From Laguncularia racemosa (lineage: Eukaryota > Streptophyta > Magnoliopsida > Myrtales > Combretaceae), in NCBI GenBank assembly GCA_037954665.1, contig JBBMOL010000023.1, positions 1,178,001-1,242,000 of the forward strand: DNA of 64,000 nt. Direction: 5' to 3'. Shown in pieces: positions 36,027 to 48,774 of this stretch. The notes under the pieces were generated by a model. It saw only the letters and a list, made by a program, of their open reading frames with translations, was not told the DNA's origin and ran no database searches. The position numbers and the translations under genes were made by a program. How positions within the stretch are numbered: position 1 is the first letter of the stretch; the number at the start of each line of letters is the position of its first letter.

Positions 36027-36297
36027 AATATTGAACTGTAGTAATTTGTAGTCTTTTTAGGTTTTTTTTTTTCGGTTAATATAAGGAATGAAAATATATA
36101 TATATATTATGATTTTTATATGATGAATAAACAGAAAAATAAAGGATATGAATGGATAACTATCTGATATTACTTATGAATAGTAAATCGAACTGAGGTT
36201 GATTAAACTAATAATTGATATAACTCACAATTGATAATACAATCGAGGTGTTAAAGAAATAATTAAATATGACTTATGAAGTATTTACTAATGAGTT

Positions 36298-37640
36298 TGT
36301 GATGGAAGGCAAGTACACCTATCAAATTTTGTAATATAGTGTATTAAATATGAATATCGTCCTACAGGGATTCCAAGTACTAATATTAACATGCACTATA
36401 TTATTTAATTGGTAAATTATAGAGATTATTGATTTAAAACCTATAACTGAATGTTAACTAATGAACTAAGATTTTATTGAAAGACAAAAAAGTAGAGCAA
36501 ATTGGAATTAACTTTAAGATGATAAAACTAATATATAGACTTTTTTTCTCGTAAGAATTATTAATTAGCATTAACAAAAATTGTTTAAATCCTTCTTAAA
36601 TTTTATTGATTAGGAGAATTTCTAATTTAGTTTAATAACTTTCTTAAGCTTATTAACCCTAATATTAAAATTACCTATTTAAATTTCTTCATAACAGCAT
36701 GATTCAAAGATTGCATTAAAAAAATAAATTCCTATAAACAAATTAATTAATTTCGGAAGAATTATGTAACTTGTCTTTAATATTATATTACCTCTCTTCA
36801 AATATGCTAGATTTAATTACACATCATATTTTTCATTTCTAACATATAATATCAAATAGATAGGATAATATTCTAGAAATATTAATCTAATTAAAATAAA
36901 AAACACATGCATGAATAAAAAAATAAGAATTCATTGAATAGTAGAAATTCTAATAACATAATAATAATCCTAGGATTCACAAGTCTAAATACTAAGAAAA
37001 TTTAAGCACTAATCATGTTGACAACATAGATCTTTAATGATGTATAAACATTCATCATCAAAAAAATCAGTCTCTATAAAAACCCTAGAGTAACTAAAAT
37101 ATGTCTTCTCATCTTTTTTTTTTTTTTTCTTTTTTGGTTGAGTCCCCCTTTTCCTTTATATAGCGAGTATCAAAAACTCTGTATTTTAGGCCAACACGTT
37201 ATCCAACATGATCGTGCTTCCGATTGTGTTAAATTTGTCAATAAAAAACTTGGAAAACAGAGCATTGCATCAAACACAACCTAAACATAGTTATGTTCAA
37301 AGGTCATGTTTAAATTGTGCTTTAAAGCTAATCTTCTTCGAGAGATACATGACCAACAAAAACGGCCATGTTTAGCTTCCATGTAACTCTCTGTTTAATG
37401 CCTCAAATTCAACACGTTCTCAACACGGTCATGTCTGGGTTGTGTTTATCATCTAAACGTTATAACTTCTTCTATTTAGCTCCAAATTAAGTAAAATTGG
37501 ATTCCTTTTTCTTTTCTTTTCTTTTCATTCAATTATCCATCAAAGCCCTAAAATCAAAATATTACTTAATTAAAATTCATATTCTTCAAAAGCATGCCAA
37601 AATCAAGGATAAATATGTTAAATCTCACTTAATATATATA
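36298..37640 (-). repeat. Second LTR-like block, related to 27290-28726
   Basis: It begins TGTGATGGAAGGCAAGTACA on the + strand and has the same architecture as 27290-28726 (CAAGTACTA, ATATAGTG words near the same end). No ORF. Its right end and target duplication could not be fixed. Confidence 0.35.
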
Positions 37641-38938
37641 TAATTAAGCATCCATTAGTTTGTTAATAAGATTTGATATGATACACAAATCATAAAAATA
37701 AAGGTACACCACAATCTATGAGATAGATTGATAAGTACTTGATTTGCCACAATCATAGAGATTGATAAGAATGCAACAATTGAGAAAAACTCAACCAAAG
37801 GAATTTTTTCATTTAAAGATGTGTAACATTCACTATTCTTCTTCCCCATATGGTTACATATTTATACTAGAGAAAGGAAATACTCTCAAAAAAATCTTCA
37901 TAGAAAGGGAATGAAATATTTATAAAAGAAGAAAATAAAATAACTACCTTAAAACTATTCCTAAATATTCTAATTCTATATCTTTAATTTGCTAAATTTA
38001 AAAGATACAAAATATTGCATAAAACTATCATAAGATTTACTTTAAGTATCTTCTAGAACAAAATCTTCAGATATGTGCTTGCCAAGTAAACTTGGATTTG
38101 AATTCACTACTTGATTTGCACATGCTTCTAGAAATTTTCTTTTGATAACTTTTCTTCTAATGGTCTGCCTTTTGAAAAGAACTCAACCTTCTTTTGATAA
38201 TCATCTAAAACACTTGTTTCTTGGAGCTTTAACCCTTCTTGCAACTTTCATGCTTTGGATTTATAATCTTCACTTTAGAAGTCTAAAACCCTTACTTTTG
38301 ATTATTAACTTGATCTAATTTCTTCCTATTCAAATCTCTATTTATACTTGACCTTATAAAATTACAACCTGAGTTCTTATTCACATTTGGATTCCCATCA
38401 TCCCCCCTGCCTTTGGAAGGATTTGCCCTCAAATCTCATTTTTTATTCTTTTTAAGCCTTGAACAAGAATTACCTTAAACCTATTTACACATAAACAAAC
38501 TTTGTTTCCTTTTCTTCTTCTTATGCTCCCTAGGTTTCCTCTAATCATTCAAAACCTCTTCTATTGACATAAGCAACAACGCAATCCTCTTACCTCCCCT
38601 TTGAAGCCATTCACTATACGCTACATTTGTACAACTTCTATCAACAATTAAAGAACAAAGTTTACTTTGTATTTTGCATTTGGTATAGAATAAATTCTCC
38701 CTTAGACTCTCTTCTATTCTACTATGCATCTAAAAATTTTTCAACACCAAACTCATAAAGGGTCCACCGTCTAGCTTCAATTCCATCTTCGAAATGACTA
38801 TTCTCTTCTCAATATCCATTTTAAGTTCCTCATTATCTTTCTCACTATCAAGTTCAATCTTGAAAGTCTCACTCTTAACCACCATTATTCTCTTATTAGG
38901 GAATTCATAGGTTACATGGAAAACCCTAAACACTTAAA
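37641..38938 (-). mobile_element. Retroelement fragment with retropepsin-like sequence, minus strand
   Basis: Minus-strand frames 38933-38730 and 38729-38541 are in one frame separated by a stop. The second contains LCSLIVDRSCTNVAYSEWL, resembling the Gypsy retropepsin site (IDGGSCTNVAS) with the Gly-Gly changed. The remaining sequence is AT-rich and non-coding. It is part of the foreign material inserted between the reverse transcriptase and integrase regions of Gypsy A. Confidence 0.45.
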
Positions 38939-40336
38939 ATACTTAACCTTGCTTGATATGGGGGCTTATTTGAGCTTTACTATTCCATGCTTTCCAATAG
39001 TGGACACTTTGAAGCAAGAGTCACTTATGTTCCTAAATTTCAACGTATTATCAAGAAGCATAGTAAGAGACTTATAAGAAGTGAACATTAGAGTAGAGAA
39101 ACAATCTTTTGTTTTTTTCTTTTACATCTATCCGTTTTGGTTTCAATAAGAATTTCAAGAGAATTATAGCTGGGTTTTATTGGGAGAATGTGAGGACATA
39201 AATGGAGACTTATGTTCAAAATTGTGTCAAGCTCCAACAAGTGAAATGCGAAACTCATTCACCAGTTAGTTTACTTTCTTCCTTGTCTATTCCAATTCTA
39301 GTTTAGGAATATACTAATATGGATTTTCTAACATGTTTACCAAATCTTAGGGATATATGGTGATTTTAGTGGTAGTCAATAAGCTCTCTATGTATTGTCA
39401 TTTAGGAACTTGGGCACTCATTTTACAGCAATTAAAGTTGCAAATATTTTTGTTAAATAGTAGTCAAGCTTCGTGAATACCTAAGTCCATTGTTTCAAAT
39501 AGGGTTCCTATTTTGATGGAGCTTTTCACATTGAGAGAGACGAAGTTGAATAAGAGCAGTGCTTATCATCCTTAAAGTGGTGGTTAAATGGATGTCTTAA
39601 ATCATACTACTTAACAGTACTTAAAGTGCTATGTGATGAATTGTCCACAATTGTTGGTGAAGTTTCTTCCTTAGGCAAAATTTGCTTATAATACCTCATA
39701 TTATGATGGAGCTAAATCTACTCCTTTTGAAATTGTTTATGGTGGGCCTCCACCCTTTATTCTTTCTTATATTAAAGGTGCCTCTAGGGTGGATGTAGTG
39801 AATACGAAGTTAAGGATGCAATATAAGCTCTTAAAAGCACCTAAAGATAATTTGGTTAGGACTCAATCACGAATGAAATATTTTAGCAATTAGCATAGAA
39901 TGGAGGTGGAGTTTAATGTATGGGATTTAGTTTTTGCTCAATTACAATGCCATAAATAGATGTTAGATTTGTTAGAAAGTACATATAAGTTGTCTTGATG
40001 CTTTTATGATCCTTTTTCGGTCACAAGAAAGGTGGGTTCTTGTCCCTACAACTTGGCTTTGCCACTATATATTAAGATACATATGTTTTTCATGTATCAC
40101 AATTGAAGAAGCTCATAGTTTGCATATTCTTGCTCTAGAGTTACCAATAGAGGTGATTTATAATCAATAATTTGTTAACACCATTATAGATTTTAGGTTC
40201 TTTTACAATCTATATATAGGGTTCTATAGTATGACAATTCTTAGTTTAATAGGTAAGACTTCCTTAAGAGGAGATTTCCTAAAAAAATCGGAATGATTTT
40301 TAAAAGCTTTATCCTACTTTCAACCTCTGCATGGAG
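38939..40336 (+). pseudogene. Gypsy A integrase region, disrupted
   Basis: Fragments in shifting + frames include IVDTLKQES (about 39000), YSWVLLGE, HSPVSLLSSLSIPIL (39260), NMDFLTCLPN (39325), LGTHFTAIKVANIF-like text (39412-39450), AYHP (39565), a CYVMNCPQLLVKF-like stretch, TPFEIVYGGPPP (39721) and SVTRKV. This is the integrase core and C-terminus of a Gypsy element. No intact ORF remains. Confidence 0.75.
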
Positions 40337-40560
40337 TGTAGCCAACATGGAAAGGCTCTTTAATTCCATTAAAAATTTGCTCATTCACCTTAATGTAATA
40401 AATCCTGAAACCCTAAGAGAGATGTATACTATAAACACAAGAGAAAGAGAGAGTTAGGGTTTCTTATCACACTTGGTTTGGAAAGATCAAGGGAACAGTG
40501 TGTTTTGACATAAGTTTAGGCTAGGTCAACTATGGGTCATATTAATGTGCTAAATAAAAA
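40337..40560 (+). repeat. 3' LTR-like repeat of Gypsy A
   Basis: This is a diverged, shorter counterpart of 26918-27250, sharing CTTTAATTCCATT, AATTTGC, CATTCACC, CCCTAAGAGAGA and GTGTGTTTTGACAT-like words. The right end is uncertain. Confidence 0.5.
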
Positions 40561-42372
40561 CATTTTTACCCTTATTATATACTCGCGATTTTGTAATGTT
40601 TGTAATTAGTGATAGATATCATTAATTTCTTTCTCATGCCTTTAAAAAGTATTGAGACACTCGTGAATAGACCCTTTGAAAATAGTATGCTACTATATGT
40701 AGGCTCTATCTATAACCCATATTGATAAACGATTTGAATAAGAAAATAGCTCTAATCCTTCATTATATATCAAGATTTGGTTTTAAAAACCAACTTGAAT
40801 CCTCAAATATAACTCAAGATTTAGTTTAAGGATGAACTCTAGTTAAATATATTGATGTTAGAAAGCGAAACACCAGATGATATGACAATACTTTAGAAGA
40901 GTAGAGACTAATCTGACTTCTCTAGGAAGTTATTTTTCTCTTTTAGCCAAAGTGTTGAAGTAAAATACTTAAATTATTTTGATGAGATAAAATTAAGAAA
41001 TTAAAAGCAAGTATTTTTTATTAAAGCACTCAAATTGCATTAAATATTTTTTATATAAGTTAAAGATACTTGTATTTTATGCTCTTAAATGTATTTGAAT
41101 CAACTATTGAAGATTAATTTGAAAGGGGGGTTTATTGAGATTTTTTCAAGTATTCAAAGTATCCCATTTGAATAGTTAAGGCTCCTATTTCAATGGGCAA
41201 GTAAAACCCTGACCATTAAATCAAGAGGAGTCAAATTTATGTTGTTTTAAGGTCATCCATCTAATTGGGTAAAACTACCCCGTCCCATCAAATAGAGTTC
41301 AAAAGAAGCCATCCAACTAAATTAGGGACCCAGTCGACCAATTGCCATACTCGATATCCGTTACTGTTCACAAATTGCAGATTTTGTATGTGAAGCTTAT
41401 ACCCAATGGTCAAAAACTGAGAGAAGCTTATAAATATGAGTTTTTGTGAAAATATAAAACAAGGAAAAAAATATCATTTAAACTGTGTTTATTGTAATCT
41501 TAGTTTTTAATATTGTTGTCTCTTATGTAAAATGATATTTTATTTGCAATCCTTTGTGAAAACACTACAATTGTACTTCTATTAAAAATTTAGTGTAATT
41601 GGCTCTTGATCCACTTGTATTATGGTTAATAAAAGTATGTGAAGTCCTTATTTAGGAGGTGACGGTATGATTGTGGAGAGTAAGGGGCAATTCAAACTCC
41701 ATATTAAATTTAGCTATAGTCCCTTTCTCTCCTTTTTTCTTCTTTTTTTTTTTTGTTTTTGTTTTTGTTTTTTTTTTCAGCACTTTACTTGCTATTTTAT
41801 TCTTTCATCATTTTATTTATTTGATTATTAGTGCTAAAAGTTGTTACCTTGAGTAAAATAGTCTAGAATTTCACAAAGAAGGTAAGGGTGACTATATAGG
41901 TGGTGAAATATGGTTCAAATCCCTAATTAAAACCCCTGACCACTCGGTGATAAAGAAGGTAGGGGGTGCAATGAAGAGCTGACATCAAGGTGCCAAACCT
42001 TCTCATCGGTGAGAATATTTTTACACTTCAAAAAATAAAAAAGAAAAAAAAAGACTCACTAGAGATATATAAGTGTTAGTAAATAAGGTTAGAATAGTTT
42101 AGATTTGGAGAAATAAAGTATAATAAACTAGTTTAAATAAAAATGAGAGTATTGATAACAGTAAAAAGACTATCAAACAAGCAAAGAACTTTTATTATTT
42201 TTACCAATGTGATTTGGCTTGATTGAGTGGTATGGCTTATGGAACAAAATTACAAAACAATACGTATTGTAAAAGAATTACATTTTACGTTTGGTCTTAA
42301 TGTAAGTAGCATTTTTATAATACCCCTACCCAATAACTTATGTGGATACTCTTTAAAGAAATCACTAGGTAG
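40561..42372. other. Intergenic, no gene seen
   Basis: AT-rich sequence with a long T-rich tract (41738-41780, T runs broken by G). The block 41880-42055 has a GGTTCAAATCC word that could be an RNA polymerase III B box of an old SINE, followed by an A-rich end; this is weak. No recognisable exon. Confidence 0.5.
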
Positions 42373-42377
42373 GACAT

Positions 42378-44193
42378 TGTAAAACCTGAGAAAAACAAAA
42401 TTAAAAAATAATAAATGGGTTAGGGCAAATAAAAGTAATAAAGATTTAAGTTAAGGGCAATTTAGTCATTTTATGAGATAGGTATAAAAGGGTTAAACAC
42501 TGGTCAGTTGACCCTTTTCATTTTTTGCACTATAGCACCCTCAAAGTAAGGAAAACCTTAGGAGAAGAAGAGAACTGCCATGCCTTGTGATCCAATGAAG
42601 TTACATATGATAAGTAAACCGATTAATGATTCTCGATCATTGTTTGCTTCCATGTAATACAATTAATGGTTAGATTCTTGAAATTTCATTACATAATGAA
42701 TTGGACGAGTAAGGGTTAGGATAAGACTTTGATTATTGGAGCAAATCTCTACAAGTAAATGGTTCAATTTGAAGTAATTTAACATCTTTATATTGTAAGT
42801 ATCATGAATTGAGAATTAAGGGTGTTGGATCACAATTAAGGTTAAAGAAATTGAAATTTGACGAATTAGGAAAAGAATTCATAATGGAATAGTGGGGTAC
42901 ATGGCCAGGTGCATGCCCATGTACCTACTGTATTGTTTAGAAAAGAAAAGAACATGTTGGGAGGTTTCTTGTGTAATCGTACAAGAGTGTGTACTTAGGT
43001 GTGTATCATGATGAAAGTGTACAGAAAGGTGCACGGTCACATACACGACCGTGTTCCTTACCGCTCATGTACACGGCCTAATGCATGACTGTATCTTGAA
43101 AACTTTTGCTATTCAATTTCTTTTCTTATTATTTGAATATCATTAATCCCAAATAGTTAGTACAACTCTAGAAACTCTACTAAAGTAAGAGTATTGATCT
43201 AATAACCATTAAGTAACAAAAATTGAGTACTTAAGCGATACTCTAGACTAGTAATATGATCAATCGTTCCATAACTTGACGAATTTTAGAATTGCTAGGC
43301 AAGGATCAATTGTGTTGAATACAACCTTTTTAGGTATGTGTAATCTTGTGTTTGTTGGAATAGTTGAAGAATTGGAATAATTGGTATATTGGATTTGATT
43401 AAGTTGTTTGTTAGTTGTGCTTAGCTTAGCCTAAGAACCCATAGTGGTAACACCTTAGGGCCACCCGTTGATCGATATGTGGCAGTGTCTTCTATGGAAT
43501 TGCATAATGAGATTATTCGATAAATTTAGGGACTCATGAGTATTGGAACCTATAGTAGTAGTTCTCAATACCGTACTATATACTATATCTATATATGGTG
43601 TGGTGGGGTCATAAATACCCCTTTGTTGTTTAAGGATTAATTTAGATAGTAACCTGTCGTATGATTGTTGATTTTTGCATTGATGCAAGTAACTCAAGAA
43701 ATGTTTGATCATGCGTGTGTGCTTATGGATTATATGTACTAGGCATTAGTTCAGTTTTCAAGGTTCATTTTTCTTTTAGCTGTAGGTACAGATGGTTACA
43801 TTTCCTATGATAAGCACCTAAGGTCATATGCGCATGATGAGAGCGATATAAAATACTATTATTACTAGGACAATAAGGTGAGGAAGAAAACCGAAGTTCT
43901 TAACATCGCTAATAAAATGATTACTGTTGGAGTATGATAGAACAATTATTTGCTAGAATTTAAACCATTTCTAGCTTTTATCATAATGATGTATGAAGAT
44001 CGTCTTTAAAGTAGTTTGTAGTTTGTAATAAGATTTAGTTGGATCATCATAAGTAATGTCAATTAATTTATTTTAATTGTGGTTAACGATTATTGTAGGT
44101 TACATAGTGTTAGCTAGTTTAAGAGCCTTAATGTGTCTTTACCTCGTAAGGACATGCAGCGGGTTATGACATCTTGAGTTCCGAGGCATTACA
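42378..44193 (+). repeat. 5' LTR of Gypsy B
   Basis: This 1.8-kb LTR begins TGTAAAACC, ends ATTACA and has a TATA box at 42483-42490 (TATAAAAG). Its last 50 bp reappear at 48720-48769. The short ORFs within it are not genes. Confidence 0.85.
42483..42490 (+). promoter_or_regulatory. Putative TATA box of Gypsy B LTR
   Basis: GGTATAAAAGGG lies in the 5' LTR about 105 bp from its start, a plausible LTR promoter. Activity is not known. Confidence 0.4.
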
Positions 44194-44200
44194 ACTTAAA

Positions 44201-44212
44201 TGGTATTAGATC
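44201..44212 (+). promoter_or_regulatory. Degenerate primer binding site of Gypsy B
   Basis: TGGTATTAGATC, seven bases after the LTR, matches the TGGTATCAGAGC tRNA-iMet site with two changes. Confidence 0.7.
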
Positions 44213-44529
44213 TTAGGTTTGATGATTCTTAAAAACTAAGTAGTGATCATTAGGGATAGGCTTTAATCAGTAAAAAGTAGGCTATGACCTCTAAAGAAAC
44301 TTGGCATTAAATGTGCATGATAGTAAGATTATGAAGAGAGTGGGTAGACTTTCGGGTCTGATTGTGTTATACATTGTTTACTTATTTTGTAGTTCTCTTG
44401 TTATTTCCTTTAAATAAGTGCATTAAATTCCTGTTCAATGTGTTGTGTGTATATATACATATAACTCTTAGCTATTCATTATTTTTTACTTGACTCTTTA
44501 GTTTACTCTTTCTTTTATGCCCTTCTAGA

Positions 44530-47500
44530 ATGCCTCTAAGAAGAATTAGTGGGTCAGGATCATCAAGAGGTGCTAAATGTGATAACTTAAATGAGGCGTA
44601 TCCCTATGGTTAGCAATTATAAGGGGGATAAGGTTAAGTTGCAAATCAGACCATCCAACTTTTGGCAACTGTGAATAACCTAGTGGGGTTGATAACACAA
44701 TAATAGCAAATGCGAAATGCTTAACAAACTAGAGCAACTAATGAGCCAATAAACTTAGATAGGTTTGTTTGGGTGGTAAAGGAGTTCAACCTTAAGATTG
44801 ATGACCCGATAGAGGCAAAGAACTGGATACAGGAGATGGAGAAGACCTTTACTGCCTTTAAGTTATAGAAGACAGGAAGGTAAACTATGCTACATTCATG
44901 CTAAAAGGGACTACAACAAGTTGGTAAGCATCAATTCTTAGGTTGGCATAACAATATGTGTGATTAGAAGAGATTTCGAGAATTGTTCTATTTAAAATAT
45001 TTCTCCAATAACATTCATAACATGATGGAAGCTGCATATTATAATTGTGAATAAGAGAACAAGTTAGTAGAGGAATATGAGGTGAAACTGAATTGCTTAA
45101 TTAAGTTCTTACTTGAGGTGACACGTGCTAATGATGGATCCAGGGCAAGGAGATTTGAGAAGGGGTTAGAGCCAAATCTCTAACATGAAGTTGGATCTTT
45201 TTAATTGACCACCTAAGTTAAGATGGTAGATAAGGCTAAATTTATGAAGCAAAAAAAAAAAAAAAAGGGCAGATGAGCAATTGGCTCATAGGTTAGGCGT
45301 AGCTTTGGGTAAGAAGTTGGCTTCCAGTGTGGTAATGCAGGATAAAGGTAAGAGGCCTTAAATAGTTTAGAATAAGCCCTTAGTTATTGGAGCTCCTCCT
45401 CTACATATTCAACCTATACCTTTAGCACTTCCTTTAGCAAACCTTGTAGTCATATATACTAGGTGTTATGGACCCCATGAACAAAGGGACTATAGATGAC
45501 CAAAGGGTGCATGCTTCTCCTGTATGAAGTTAGGTCACATAAGTAGAAATTGCACTAAGAGATCTATTCCATTGGTATTTTGCCATGTGTGTAAGTAGAG
45601 GGGACATAAGGCAGTTGACTATACTCATGGGTAAGCAAGGAATCAAGTAGCCCTAGCTCAGCAGGTGGTGAGGCCTCTAGCACGGGTGCAAGTTGGTAGA
45701 CCACAGGTAAGAGGCTCCAGACAATGAGTTCTAGCCACAGTATTTTCACTTGAGTAGCATTAATATTAGGTCCTTCTAAATATGGACACTATTACAGGTA
45801 TGTTTCAAGTACACACCTGCAATGCCTATGTTTTATTTAATACTGGTGCCACTTATTCCCTGTGTGTCTGAGTCTTTTGTACATAATTGTGGATTGATCC
45901 CTAAATGTCTAAATGATTGTTTGAATGTTAGTACTCCCTTAGGAGTTGGAAGAGTTTTAAATAGGATCTATAAAAATGTAAGAGTAAACACCAACAGATG
46001 TCAGTAGATATATTAGTGATAGGGATGATGGAGTTTGATATAATCTTAGGAGTCAACCGGTTGTCAAAATACCACACTACCATTGATTACCATATATGGT
46101 GGTACACTTCAACATACTTAGAGGAGATTTCTTCAAGTTTATGTTGGAAGCATAGAGACTAACATGATTAACTACTTATGAGTTGTGAGAAAAAGTATGT
46201 TAGTCGTTGTAATAGTTGAGGCAAGTAAATTAATGAGATTGGAGATGGTGTTAATAGTGAAGCACTTTCCTGATGTCTTTCTAGAAGATCTTCTTGGTTT
46301 ACCCCCGGCTAAGAAAATTGATTTTAGCATCAATTTGCAATCGGGTACTGTACTAATATCAAAATCAGTATACATAATGACACTAATTGAGTTAGAAGAG
46401 TTGAACAAACAATTGAAGGGCTAACAAGATAAAGGATTTATAAGACCCAATATGTCTCCTTAGGGTGCGCTGATCTTTTTTGTCAAAAAGAAAGATGGAA
46501 GCACGAGACTGTGTTGTTATAGAGACCAATATCATCGAGATGTGTATAGATATAGAGACCCAAATCATGTCACCATCAATAACAAGTATCCTCTCCCCAT
46601 AATAGACAATTTATTTGACCAATTATAGGGAGCTCATGTATTTTCTAAGATCAACTTGAGATCAGGATACTACCAATTGAGGATTAAGGACAAGGACATC
46701 CCAAAGTTAGCTTTCAGGATGAGGTATGGGCACTATGAGTATGTAGTGGTGCCCTTTAGTTTAACGAATGCTCCAATAGCCTTTTATGGATTTAATGAAT
46801 TGAGTATTTAGAGATTTTTAAAACAAGTTTGTGATCATCTTTATAGACAATATCTTAATATATTCAAGGAGTAAGGAAAATATGAAAAACATTTAAGATT
46901 GGTGCTGAGTAGATTATAAGTAGAGAGGTTGTATATTAAGTTTAAGAAATATGAATTCTGGTTGGAGTAAGTGATTTTCTTAAGCCATGTGGTTAACAAA
47001 GATAGAATCTCAATAGACCCAAAAAAAGTGAGAGTTGTAGTAGACTAGCCTAAATTGAAGATAGTGATGGACATAAGGAGTTTCTTGGGTTTAGCAAGTT
47101 ATTACAAACAATTTGTAGTGAGATTCTCTAAAATAGCAACTCTTCTCACTAGATTAACACAAAATAAGGTGAAATTTGATTGAGATGATAAGTATGAGGC
47201 CAATTTCAAAAAGCTCAAGGAGAAGCTAGCATCGGCCACAATTATAACATTATCTAAAGGTGGGGAAGAATTTATTATTTATAGTGATGCTTTATCCCAA
47301 GGGTTAGGTTGTGTTTTGATGCAAGGTGGGTAGGTCATAAACTATGCATCTTGTTAATTGAAGCTATATAAGAGAAATTAGCCGACTCATAATTTGGAGT
47401 TAGTGACAGTAATATTAGCATTAAAACTATGTAGACACTACCTATATGGGGAGAAATGCAAGATTTTCACATACCACAACAGTTTGAAGTATATCTTCAC

Positions 47501-48719
47501 CAAAAAAGAATTGAATATGAGGCAACAAAGATTGTTGGAGCTAATAAAGGACTATAATCTTGAGATCCAATATCATCTTGGAAAGGCCAATGTTGTGGTA
47601 GATACCTTTAGTAGGAAGAAACAAGGTAATCTTGCCACTCTAATCACCTCACAATGAGAGTTGTTGGATGATATGGGTAGGTTGGAACTAGAGATTTTGA
47701 TTCAAGAAGTTGGAGTGAAGATGAGCACTTTACACATCTAGCCAACTCTAGTGGATAGAATTAGAACAACTCAAGAATAGGTTAGGATGGTTAGGACAAG
47801 ATAGGATAAGGCTCCTGAGTTTAATACTAATCCAGATGGAGTCTTAAGGTATGGAACTAGATTGTGTGTTTCTAAGGATCTAGAATTGAAGAAAGAGATC
47901 ATAAAAGAAACATATATTCTGGTACTCAATATATCCGGGGAGTACCAAGATGTGCAAGGGACTTGAAATGTCATTATTGGCGGAAAAACATAAAGTGAGA
48001 AATAGTTGAATATATCTCTCGATACCTAGCATATCAGCAAATTAAAATAGAACATCAGAGACTAGTAGGTGAGTTACAACCCTTACCTCTACTAGAATGG
48101 AAGTGAGAGCACATTACTATAGATTTTGTAATAGCTCTCCTTAGGACTAAAGAAAAGCATTTTATTGTATGAGTAATAGTGCATAGATTGACCAAATCTA
48201 CTCACTTCTTACCTATTAATATTAGCTATATGTTGGATAAGCTAGTATTAATGTATATAAAGATTGTGAGATTGCATGGTGTTTCGGTAAGTATCGTGTC
48301 TAATAGGAATACCGGTTTGTTGGAAAGTTTTGGAGAAGTTTACACAGGGCATTAGGGACTAAACTAAATTTCAATACTGCCTTTTATGCCTAAATAGATG
48401 GGCAATAAGAAAGAACTATACAAATCCTTGAAAACATGTTAAGAGCCTGTGTTTTAGATTTTGGTAAGAATTGAGATGAGCACCTATCACTAGTAGAATT
48501 TACCTACAATAACAGTTATCAGGCGACGGCACAGATGACCCCTTATAAAGTCTTGTATGAGAAAAAGTGCATATTCCCATTACACTAGGACGAAGTGAGA
48601 GAAAGATAGGTACAAAAACATAAATTAGTATAGAAGGTTGTTGATAAGGTGAAACTAATCAAATAGAAAATGCACGTAGCCTAGAGTCGCCAAAAGAACT
48701 ATGCTAATAAAAGGCGACG
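44530..48719 (+). pseudogene. Gypsy B gag-pol, disrupted
   Basis: Gag starts MPLRRISGSGSSRGAKCD (44530), with EAKNWIQEMEKTFTAF near 44815. An intact zinc knuckle CFSCMKLGHISRNC (CX2CX4HX4C) lies at 45512-45553. The protease site reads NTGAT where DTGAT is required (45839-45853), followed by a frameshift. Reverse transcriptase has FFVKKKDGS (46477), [14 protein letters not shown] (46580), [20 protein letters not shown] (46710-46770), and FIDN in place of the catalytic FIDD or YxDD (about 46835). RNase H covers 47270-47640 (FIIYSDALSQGLGCVLMQGG, RQQRLLELIKDYNLEIQYH). Integrase starts near 47950 (HITIDFVIALL at 48110) and stops at AYSRQKNYANKRRRPL-like text near 48720. Many stops; not functional. 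Confidence 0.88.
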
Positions 48720-48769
48720 CCCTTTAGACATGCAGTGGGTTGTGGCGTCCCAAGTTTTAGGGTGTTACA
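48720..48769 (+). repeat. Truncated 3' LTR remnant of Gypsy B
   Basis: Fifty bases (GACATGCAGTGGGTTGTGGC ... AGGGTGTTACA) align with the last 50 bases of the 5' LTR at 44151-44193. It directly follows the integrase-end sequence. Confidence 0.8.
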
Positions 48770-48774
48770 AACAT

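Larger units (their letters stand above)
26918..40560 (+). mobile_element. Gypsy retrotransposon A, opened by nested insertions
   Basis: Related direct repeats at about 26918-27250 and 40337-40560 look like its LTRs; both start TGTAACC/TGTAGCC and share CTTTAATTCCATT, AATTTGC and ATTCACC words. Between them on the + strand come gag-like sequence (28740-29520), reverse transcriptase (30450-30720, then 35794-36026), integrase (39150-39720) and a tail with a chromodomain-like ending (YPTFNL, about 40318). Foreign blocks interrupt it at about 27290-28726, 30729-35785 (hAT) and 36027-38938. The LTR boundaries are approximate, and no clean target duplication was found. Confidence 0.65.
42378..48769 (+). 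mobile_element. Gypsy retrotransposon B with deleted 3' LTR
   Basis: A 5' LTR spans 42378-44193 (TGTAAAACCTGAG ... GCATTACA), followed by a degenerate tRNA-Met primer site, gag, protease, reverse transcriptase, RNase H and integrase in Gypsy order. The last about 50 bp (48720-48769, GACATGCAGTGGGTTGTGGC ... GTGTTACA) match the end of the 5' LTR. Flanks GACAT (42373-42377) and AACAT (48770-48774) agree at 4 of 5. A deletion removed sequence from the end of integrase to near the end of the 3' LTR. Confidence 0.88.

Noticed and set aside
41880..42055. Possible SINE with a B-box-like GGTTCAAATCC and A-rich end.
   Set aside because: No convincing A box or target duplication was found.
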